The translations under genes and the position numbers were made by a program. Shown piece after piece: positions 45,310 through 50,779 of a stretch of 50,779 nt of DNA. Each line of letters begins with the position of its first letter. The stretch's first letter is position 1. The notes beneath the pieces were generated by a model. That model ran no database searches, was not told the DNA's origin, and saw only the letters and a program-made list of their open reading frames with translations. Source of the DNA: an uncultured Collinsella sp. (GTDB lineage: Bacteria > Actinomycetota > Coriobacteriia > Coriobacteriales > Coriobacteriaceae); assembly GCA_902492935.1 (NCBI GenBank), contig CABUNJ010000019.1, positions 1 to 50,779 on the forward strand, given 5' to 3'.

Positions 45310-46227
45310 CTATTTTCCGAGCGGGGAGAATTCGTCGACGATGAGGTCGAGGCATTGTGGAAGCGCGCGGGCTCCAAAGACGCCCGAATTGCTGGAGATA
45401 ATCTCGCCATCGAACTGCATGCCCAGCGACGGAGTGCAGGTGATCTTGGCTTCCTTGGTCTGGATGATCTTGAACTGCGGGCGGCCGAGTACCTTGCCGG
45501 CGGGGTCGAGTGCGGCGGTGATCACAGTCGGTAGAAGCTGCACAGTTTTTACGGGTTCGATGACCGCAATGTCGACCATGCCATCGTTCATACGGCAGTC
45601 GGGGAACAGGTTGATGTCGTTTTGGATGACCGAGGTGTTGCCGGCCATGCAGCAGATGCCGTCGAGTTCCTCGACAATGCCGTCATGCTCAATCGTAAAG
45701 TGCGCTACCGTAGGGTTGGGCGTGGCGAGCGCAGAGAGGAAGTAGGCGATCTCGCCGATGTCGTTTTTGGTGGGGGCGGCCTTCATCATGATCTCGGCGT
45801 CGAAGCCCGAGCCGGCGATGATGATAAAGCCGTGGCGCTTCTCGTTGCCGTTCTCGTCGAGCCAAAAGAGCTCGCCCATGTCGACTTTGACCGTGCGACC
45901 GGCACGGCAGGCTTTGGCGAGCGCCGCTGCCTCGGGGGCATTACCGATGTTGTTGAAGAACAGGCAGGCTGTGCCGGAGGGGAAGACGAGCGTGGGGACA
46001 CCGCACCCGCGCATCTGGTCGAGCACGTTGGAGACGGTGCCGTCGCCGCCCGAAACGACCACGCGATCAAACTCGCGCACGTCTGCCACGGCGTCCTCGG
46101 GCTCCATGCCATCGCCGATAAAGCGCATCACGACCTCGTCGCCGCCCTGCGCGAGGGCGTGCGTGAATGCGAAGATTTCATCTGAGCTGGGGCCCGATGC
46201 CGGGTTGTGGATGATAAGGCAGCGCAT
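45310..46227 (-). CDS. Diacylglycerol-kinase-family lipid kinase (DagK/YegS type)
   Basis: 305 aa. IIHNPASGPSSDE is the family start, VVVSGGDGTVSNVLDQM holds the GGDGT nucleotide motif near residue 60, and PSGTACLFFNNIGN matches the common GTxNDFAR-type segment in a divergent form. FIIIAGSGFDAEIMMKAAPTK and GRMNDGMVDIAVIEPV-like LFPDCRMNDGMVDIAVIEP are further conserved blocks. Such kinases phosphorylate diacylglycerol or related lipids at the inner face of the membrane and recycle lipid after teichoic-acid or lipid-glycan synthesis. The substrate is not readable. No strong ribosome site was found before the ATG at 46227. Confidence 0.85.
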   Translation of the reverse strand: MRCLIIHNPASGPSSDEIFAFTHALAQGGDEVVMRFIGDGMEPEDAVADVREFDRVVVSGGDGTVSNVLDQMRGCGVPTLVFPSGTACLFFNNIGNAPEAAALAKACRAGRTVKVDMGELFWLDENGNEKRHGFIIIAGSGFDAEIMMKAAPTKNDIGEIAYFLSALATPNPTVAHFTIEHDGIVEELDGICCMAGNTSVIQNDINLFPDCRMNDGMVDIAVIEPVKTVQLLPTVITAALDPAGKVLGRPQFKIIQTKEAKITCTPSLGMQFDGEIISSNSGVFGARALPQCLDLIVDEFSPLGK

Positions 46228-46325
46228 ACTTACGTTCCCGTTCTGTGACTAACCGAGTATAGTTGTAAGGCAATGCCGATATCCTACCCGTGTTTTTCGG
46301 GCCTAACCTTATTCGATGGGTTGAT

Positions 46326-47459
46326 ATGTACATTTCCACACATCAGGCTCTACTCGACTTTTGCCAGCGCGCCCGTGAGTTCGACGCGATTGCCGTCGAT
46401 ACCGAGTTTTTGCGCGAGCGCACGTTCCATCCGCGTCTGTGCTTGGTTCAGATTGCCACCCCTGCCGAGAGCGTGGCGGTCGACCCTCTGGTGATCGACG
46501 ATCTGTCGCCGCTGGCCGAGCTTATGGCCGACGAGGGCGTGACCAAAGTCTTTCACGCCTGCTCGCAGGATATGGAGGTCATGCTTCATACCGTAGGTGC
46601 ACTGCCGCGACCGATTTTTGACACACAGGTTGCCGCCGCCTTTTTGGGCGAGCGCCAGCAGGTTTCGTACGGCGCACTCGTGCAGGCGTTTTGCGGCGTA
46701 TCGCTGCCCAAGACCGAGTCGCTGACCGACTGGTCGCGCCGCCCGCTGACCGATAAACAGATCGAGTACGCGATCGATGACGTCAAGTACCTGATCGTCG
46801 CCTATACCGAGATGATGAGCCGCCTGCGCGAGCTGGGCCGTGTGGATTGGGTGCTCGACGAGTTGCGTCCTCTGGCAGACGAGTCGCACTACCGCGCCGA
46901 CCGCCATGAGGCATTCCGCAAGGTCAAGCGCATCAACTCGTGCAGCCGCCATCAGCTGGGCATTGCGCGCGAGCTTGCCGCCTGGCGTGAGGACCGCGCC
47001 GAGCGGCGCAACATCCCGCGCAAGTGGGTCATGTCCGACGACACGCTGCTTGCGCTCGTTAAGCGCAATCCCGTACGCGTTGAGGAGTTCCGTAGCATTC
47101 GCGGTACCGATCAGTTGGGGGAGCGTGACGTGGACGGTGCGCTCATGGCCATCAAGCGTGGCGCAAGCTGCCCGCATGATCGCCTGCCGCTCATGGTGCG
47201 CGGGCATCGTCAGATCTCGCCGGAGCTGGAGAGCGTGACTGACCTCATGTATGCGCTTATCCGCCTGGTTGCCGAGCGCTCGGGCGTGGCGACCTCGGTC
47301 ATTGCCTCACGCGATGACCTGGCCGACTACATTGAGCGTCCCGAGCAGAGCCCCCTGCGCGAAGGCTGGCGTTTTGAGCTTGTGGGCTCGCGCCTGGACG
47401 ATCTGCTCTCGGGCAATATGGGGCTGACGGTGAAGGACGGAAAAATCGAATTGCTGTAA
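46326..47459 (+). CDS. rnd: Ribonuclease D
   Basis: 377 aa DEDD-type 3'-5' exonuclease. Exo I is AIAVDTEFLRERTFHPRLCLVQIAT, Exo II is VFHACSQDMEVMLHTVG, and Exo III is YAIDDVKYLIVAYTEM, giving the D-E-D-D set with the Tyr expected of the DEDDy class. KTESLTDWSRRPLTDKQIEYA is highly characteristic of RNase D. The C-terminal half contains HRDC-like helices (LAAWREDRAERRNIPRKWVMSDDTLLAL). It trims tRNA 3' ends. The ATG at 46326 is the best family start; the ribosome site is weak. Confidence 0.92.
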   Translation: MYISTHQALLDFCQRAREFDAIAVDTEFLRERTFHPRLCLVQIATPAESVAVDPLVIDDLSPLAELMADEGVTKVFHACSQDMEVMLHTVGALPRPIFDTQVAAAFLGERQQVSYGALVQAFCGVSLPKTESLTDWSRRPLTDKQIEYAIDDVKYLIVAYTEMMSRLRELGRVDWVLDELRPLADESHYRADRHEAFRKVKRINSCSRHQLGIARELAAWREDRAERRNIPRKWVMSDDTLLALVKRNPVRVEEFRSIRGTDQLGERDVDGALMAIKRGASCPHDRLPLMVRGHRQISPELESVTDLMYALIRLVAERSGVATSVIASRDDLADYIERPEQSPLREGWRFELVGSRLDDLLSGNMGLTVKDGKIELL

Positions 47460-47523
47460 GGAAGCCTAGCCGTTTGAGTGGGTAAAATGCCTCCAACATG
47501 TAACTCGATTCGGAGGAATTCGC

Positions 47524-48228
47524 ATGCCTTATTACTATGGATACGGCTTTGGCATCGACCCGCTGTACCTGCTGGTTGTTCTTGTCTGCACGGTGCTTGG
47601 CCTTGCCGCACAGAACTATATCAACTCGACGTACAAAACCTGGTCCAAGGTTCGCTCGGACGGCGATACGGGTGCCACGGTCGCTCGCCGCATGCTCGAT
47701 GCCAACGGTTGTAGCGCCGTGGGTATCAAGGGTGTCGCTGGCGAGCTCACCGACCATTACAACCCGCAGGACAACAACCTGTATCTGTCGGATGCCAACC
47801 GTTCGGGCGGTTCGGTCGCAAGTGTTGCCGTCGCCTGCCACGAAGCGGGCCATGCCGCCCAGCGTCAAAGCGGCTATGCCATGATGAAGGTTCGCACCGC
47901 CCTCGTGCCGGTCGTCAACTTTACCCAGAACACCTGGACCATCGTGTTGCTCTTGGGCCTGTTTATGAACATTGCCGGGCTCACGACCCTCGCGCTGATC
48001 TTCTTCTCGTTTAGCGTGCTGTTCCAACTGGTTACGCTGCCGGTCGAGATTGATGCTAGTCGGCGCGCCGTGGCGTATATTGAGCAGTCGGGTATGAGCT
48101 CCAAGCAGGTCAACGGTGCCAAGAAGGTGCTGACGGCCGCCGCGCTTACCTATGTGGCTGCGGCGCTCACCTCGATTATTCAGCTGCTCTATCTTATGGC
48201 TCGCTACAACAGAAACTCCAACCGATAA
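47524..48228 (+). CDS. Membrane zinc metallopeptidase, YugP type
   Basis: 234 aa. The zinc motif HEAGH lies in VAVACHEAGHAAQRQSGYAMM near residue 106, within the family pattern. One N-terminal helix (PLYLLVVLVCTVLGLAAQNYI) and a central pair (WTIVLLLGLFMNIAGLTTLALIFFSFSVLFQLVTL) give three or four membrane segments, with EIDASRRAV after them and a C-terminal hydrophobic part. RSGGSVASVAVACHE and LTDHYNPQDNNLYLSD match YugP closely. The substrate is unknown. GGAGG precedes the ATG at good spacing. Confidence 0.9.
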   Translation: MPYYYGYGFGIDPLYLLVVLVCTVLGLAAQNYINSTYKTWSKVRSDGDTGATVARRMLDANGCSAVGIKGVAGELTDHYNPQDNNLYLSDANRSGGSVASVAVACHEAGHAAQRQSGYAMMKVRTALVPVVNFTQNTWTIVLLLGLFMNIAGLTTLALIFFSFSVLFQLVTLPVEIDASRRAVAYIEQSGMSSKQVNGAKKVLTAAALTYVAAALTSIIQLLYLMARYNRNSNR

Positions 48229-48244
48229 CAAATTGGGTCGCTGG

Positions 48245-48274
48245 GCGCCGCGGGGATTCGTGTCCCCGCGGCGC
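48245..48274 (+). terminator. Hairpin between the YugP-type gene and xseA
   Basis: GCGCCGCGGGG and CCCCGCGGCGC form a perfect 11-bp stem with an 8-nt loop. No T run follows, so it may act as a leader structure of xseA rather than a terminator. Confidence 0.5.
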
Positions 48275-48343
48275 TGTACTATGTGTTGGACTTGAATTTG
48301 CGCAGGGCCGAAGCCCTTGTGCACGATGACGAAAGGAGGCTGC

Positions 48344-49795
48344 GTGGCAGGCTGGAATCTAACCGGCAATGCCGTTTCCGCCGAGTTCGACGGTTCGGAC
48401 GATCAGGAGCGCAAGGAGCTCAGCGTGAGCCAGGCGGTGGAGATTGCCGCCGGCGCGCTCGATGCCATTCCGCAGCTGAGCGTTCTGGGCGAGGTCACGG
48501 GTTTCCGTGGCCCCAATGCCCGAAGCGGTCACTGCTACTTCCAGATTAAGGACGACTCGGCCGCCGTTGACTGCATCATCTGGAAGGGCGCCTACCTTAA
48601 GCGCACCTTCGACTTGCGCGATGGCATGCAGGTGAGCTTTAAGGGCAGCTTCAATCTCTATAAGGCCACGGGCCGCATGAGCTTTGTCGCTCGCTCATTT
48701 TCGCTGGCGGGCGAGGGTCTGCTGCGTCAACAAGTGGCGCAACTGGCCGAAAAGCTACGCCGCGAGGGCCTGATGGACGAAGCGCGCAAGCGCCGCATAC
48801 CGGTGTTCTGCTCCCGCGTGGCGGTCGTCACCTCGCTTTCGGGTGCCGTAATCGACGACGTCAAGCGCACGCTGCGTCGTCGCAACCCGCTCGTCGAGCT
48901 CGTCTGCGTGGGCGCCAAGGTTCAAGGCGAGGGTGCGCCGGCCGAGCTTATTGAGGGCCTGCGCCGTGCCGCCGCCATCACGCCAGCGCCCGACTGCATC
49001 TTGCTGGTGCGCGGCGGCGGCTCCTTCGAGGACCTCATGACCTTCAACGACGAGGAGCTTGCCCGCGCAGTGGCTGCCTGTCCCGTGCCCGTGGTGACCG
49101 GTATCGGCCATGAGCCCGATACCTCGATTTGCGACATGGTGAGCGACCGCCGCGCCTCCACGCCCACGGCGGCGGCAGAATCGGTGGCGCCGGCTATGAC
49201 GGAGTTGGCCGATGTGCTCGAGGCGCGCCATCAGCGTCTGGGTGCCGCGATGGCATCGATGATTGGGTCGGCCCAGGTCGACCTGGAGATGCTCGATCAG
49301 CGCGGTCGCCGCGCCTGGGATACCTATACGGCCCGTCTGGGCGATGCGCTCGATGCGGCTGCGTGCCGCCCGTGCCTCAACGACCCCACATTTATGGTTG
49401 AGCGTCGCGAATCGGAGCTTGCGCTGACTGCCGATCGCCTGTCGGGCGCCATAGTACGCTCGGTCGGGGCATTCCGCTCCAACTTTGAGCGCCTGCCCGA
49501 GCGCCTGGTTGCAAGCACCTCGGGGCTCGATGGCAAGCGCCATGCGCTCGCGCTTGCGAGTTCCCGTCTGGAGCATCAGGGACGTACGATGCTCAACAAA
49601 CCCGCGTCCGACCTGGGCCGAGCTGCCGCGTCGCTCGATGCCCTGTCGCCGCTCAAGGTGCTTGCCCGCGGTTACTCCATCGCGTACAGCGATGACGGTG
49701 TGGCTACGAGCGCCAAGACCTTTAAGCCGGGCGACGCCATCCGCGTGCGTATGGCAGACGGCAACGTGGCTGCAACGGTCGATACGGTCGAGTAA
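48344..49795 (+). CDS. xseA: Exodeoxyribonuclease VII large subunit
   Basis: 483 aa. The N-terminal OB-fold domain (LSVLGEVTGFRGPNARSGHCYFQIKDDSAAVDCIIWKG) binds single-stranded DNA. The catalytic domain follows: RVAVVTSLSGAVIDDVKRTLRRRNPLVELV, DCILLVRGGGSFEDLMTFNDEELARAVAACPVPVVTGIGHEPDTSICDMVSDRRASTPTAAAE, all highly conserved. A coiled-coil region and the C-terminal LKVLARGYSIAYSDDG complete it. The GTG at 48344 has AAAGGAGG upstream; earlier in-frame ATGs lack a site. xseB follows 42 bp later. Confidence 0.96.
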   Translation: MAGWNLTGNAVSAEFDGSDDQERKELSVSQAVEIAAGALDAIPQLSVLGEVTGFRGPNARSGHCYFQIKDDSAAVDCIIWKGAYLKRTFDLRDGMQVSFKGSFNLYKATGRMSFVARSFSLAGEGLLRQQVAQLAEKLRREGLMDEARKRRIPVFCSRVAVVTSLSGAVIDDVKRTLRRRNPLVELVCVGAKVQGEGAPAELIEGLRRAAAITPAPDCILLVRGGGSFEDLMTFNDEELARAVAACPVPVVTGIGHEPDTSICDMVSDRRASTPTAAAESVAPAMTELADVLEARHQRLGAAMASMIGSAQVDLEMLDQRGRRAWDTYTARLGDALDAAACRPCLNDPTFMVERRESELALTADRLSGAIVRSVGAFRSNFERLPERLVASTSGLDGKRHALALASSRLEHQGRTMLNKPASDLGRAAASLDALSPLKVLARGYSIAYSDDGVATSAKTFKPGDAIRVRMADGNVAATVDTVE

Positions 49796-49837
49796 CCCGC
49801 GTTTCATAGCGATAAACCTTTAGGAAAGGAAACAGAT

Positions 49838-50104
49838 ATGGCAGAGAAGACCCCGGTCGAGCAGCTTACGTACAAGCAGGCTTCGCAGGAGTTGGAGCTC
49901 ATCATACGCAGCTTGGAATCGGGCGATATGGAGCTCGAGGAGTCGCTCGAGAGCTATACCCGCGGCGTCGAGCTCCTCAAGAGCCTGCGTACCCGCTTGT
50001 CCGATGCCGAGCAGAAGGTCTCGGTGCTCCTGAAGGACGTCGACGGCAACGACGTGCTCGCCGACGGCGAAGCCGCCAACACCGACGACAACCTTTCGTT
50101 CTAA
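49838..50104 (+). CDS. xseB: Exodeoxyribonuclease VII small subunit
   Basis: 88 aa. TYKQASQELELIIRSLESGDMELEESLESYTRGVELLKSLRTRLSDAEQKVSVL is the complete XseB helical hairpin that wraps XseA; an acidic Asp/Glu/Asn tail follows. Small subunits bind several per large subunit. AGGAAAGG precedes the ATG. Confidence 0.95.
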   Translation: MAEKTPVEQLTYKQASQELELIIRSLESGDMELEESLESYTRGVELLKSLRTRLSDAEQKVSVLLKDVDGNDVLADGEAANTDDNLSF

Positions 50105-50153
50105 CCACCCCGACCAAATATAATTACCTTGGTCTGCGAGAAAGGAACCAACC

Positions 50154-50489
50154 ATGTGTGATTGCATCTTCTGCAAAATTGCCAACCACGAGATCCCCTC
50201 GACCGTCGTTTACGAGGACGACCAAGTCATCGCCTTCGACGACCTCAATCCCCAGGCGCCGGTCCACACGCTCGTGATCCCCAAGAAGCACTACAGCGAC
50301 ATCGCCGATAACGTGCCCGCCGAGACCATGGGCGCCATGGCCCACGCCATCCAGGAGGTCGCCAAGGTCAAGGGCTTGGAGGACGGTTTCCGCGTCATCT
50401 CCAACAAGGGCGTCAACGCCGGCCAGACCGTCATGCACTTCCACATGCACGTCCTCGGCGGCAAGAACCTGGGCGAGAACCTCATCTGA
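50154..50489 (+). CDS. HIT-family nucleotide-binding protein (HinT-like)
   Basis: 111 aa. DCIFCKIANHEIPSTVVYEDDQVIAFDDLNPQAPVHTLVIPKKHY is the HinT-type start with a Cys pair; the catalytic histidine triad is QTVMHFHMHVLGGKNLG at the C-terminus. HinT proteins hydrolyse adenosine phosphoramidates and aminoacyl-adenylates. AGAAAGGAACC precedes the ATG. It is 49 bp after xseB, so it is probably in the same transcript. Confidence 0.95.
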   Translation: MCDCIFCKIANHEIPSTVVYEDDQVIAFDDLNPQAPVHTLVIPKKHYSDIADNVPAETMGAMAHAIQEVAKVKGLEDGFRVISNKGVNAGQTVMHFHMHVLGGKNLGENLI

Positions 50490-50530
50490 GGACGCACGGC
50501 CCGTCGCCTTGGCTGCCTTTGGAGTAACCT

Positions 50531-50737
50531 ATGCAGCTTTCTCAACTCGAACACCTTCAAGCGGTAGCGAACTATGGCGGCGTGCGCAAAGCAGCTCGCG
50601 CCGTTCACGTGAGTCCGCAGGCCGTTTCGTCGGCAATCAAAAAGTTGGAATCTGAGTATCAGATTGTTTTGCTCGACCGATCGGCGGGGGAGGCTGTTTT
50701 GTCTCCGGCGGGCAGAGAATTTGCGAGGCTTCGGTAG
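50531..50737 (+). CDS. LysR-type helix-turn-helix protein, truncated
   Basis: 68 aa. LSQLEHLQAVANYGGVRKAARAVHVSPQAVSSAIKKLESEYQIVLLDRSAGEAVLSPAGREFA is the LysR-type DNA-binding domain. Full LysR regulators are about 300 aa with a C-terminal effector domain. A stop follows at 50735-50737, and the other two frames also stop within about 30 bp, so a simple frameshift does not restore a longer protein inside the window. The gene may be a natural HTH-only fragment or a decayed regulator. GGAG precedes the ATG. Confidence 0.7.
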   Translation: MQLSQLEHLQAVANYGGVRKAARAVHVSPQAVSSAIKKLESEYQIVLLDRSAGEAVLSPAGREFARLR

Positions 50738-50779
50738 TTTGTGTGACAAGGGGCTAGCCTAGGCAGCAACGCTCTTCGC

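Noticed and set aside
1..50779. tRNA, rRNA or CRISPR arrays
   Set aside because: No cloverleaf-like segment with CCA-type end, no rRNA-like stretch and no regularly spaced repeat-spacer array was seen by eye; a tRNAscan and a CRISPR finder would settle this.
50531..50779. Frameshifted full-length LysR regulator
   Set aside because: All three plus frames stop within about 30 bp after the HTH, so a single frameshift does not restore a longer protein within the window.

Overview
The window reads as chromosomal DNA of a Coriobacteriia bacterium, most likely Collinsella or a close relative. The evidence is high G+C, dense operons with 8-bp stop/start overlaps, strong AGGAGG-type ribosome sites, TANNNT-type -10 boxes, and a gut-anaerobe gene set (L-lactate dehydrogenase, ECF transporter, fructosamine-kinase-like PfkB, D-aspartate ligase with racemase). 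The genus call is inference from gene content; no rRNA or tRNA gene is present.

Layout. 1-4.5 kb: the 3' part of a wall-anchored propeller-like protein, converging on a Y-family polymerase/YolD pair that sits under two tandem LexA-type boxes, then a truncated Fe-alcohol-dehydrogenase-like gene. 4.6-6.4 kb: pgi. 6.5-9.4 kb: an unusual minus-strand module (unknown protein, ClpP-like protease, VirD4/TraG-like ATPase). 9.8-12.4 kb: two HAD phosphatases and a PfkB kinase, followed by a MITE-like element. 12.6-14.2 kb: tatD and tcdA. 14.3-15.7 kb: a candidate SOS-controlled 28-aa membrane peptide with a facing small RNA, next to an sdpRI operon. 15.8-20.9 kb: ettA, two lineage-specific proteins and a DUF4160 pair. 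21-27.8 kb: nadE, a DapL-like aminotransferase, ldh, a DUF2974 protein and a nucleoid-associated protein. 27.9-28.6 kb: a Phd/RelE-type toxin-antitoxin pair and a 98-nt structured element. 28.8-34.2 kb: lysine/DAP genes: a lysA-dapA fusion, dapB and dapH behind a lysine riboswitch, and a divergent M20 deacetylase. 34.2-37 kb: small membrane and FxLYD proteins, an XRE-like regulator and a Ser/Thr kinase. 37-41.4 kb: a peptidoglycan hydrolase, a frameshifted MOSC gene, and D-Asp ligase plus Asp racemase. 41.5-44.9 kb: an ECF transporter (T, fused AA', S) whose S gene follows a leader peptide with three adjacent Trp codons and an attenuator. 45-50.8 kb: tiny membrane ORFs, a DAG-kinase-like lipid kinase, RNase D, a YugP-type protease, xseA-xseB, a HIT protein and a LysR-like fragment.

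How parts work together. DapA, DapB, DapH, an aminotransferase, an M20 deacetylase and LysA outline the acetylase branch of the DAP/lysine pathway; DAP epimerase is not in the window. D-Asp ligase and racemase probably supply a D-Asp cross-bridge for the cell wall. Three LexA-like boxes mark a local SOS response.

Most notable: (1) a TisB/IstR-like arrangement at 14.3-14.6 kb; (2) a Trp-codon attenuator on an ECF transporter, pointing to tryptophan or a related compound as substrate; (3) the LysA-DapA fusion with an internal DapA start; (4) a family of short palindromes sharing a GGGACAGGTT core with copy-specific arms; (5) the unknown/ClpP/VirD4-like module. Two genes (DUF4160 and MOSC) carry apparent one-base contractions in T runs, so sequence error or slippage must be kept in mind.
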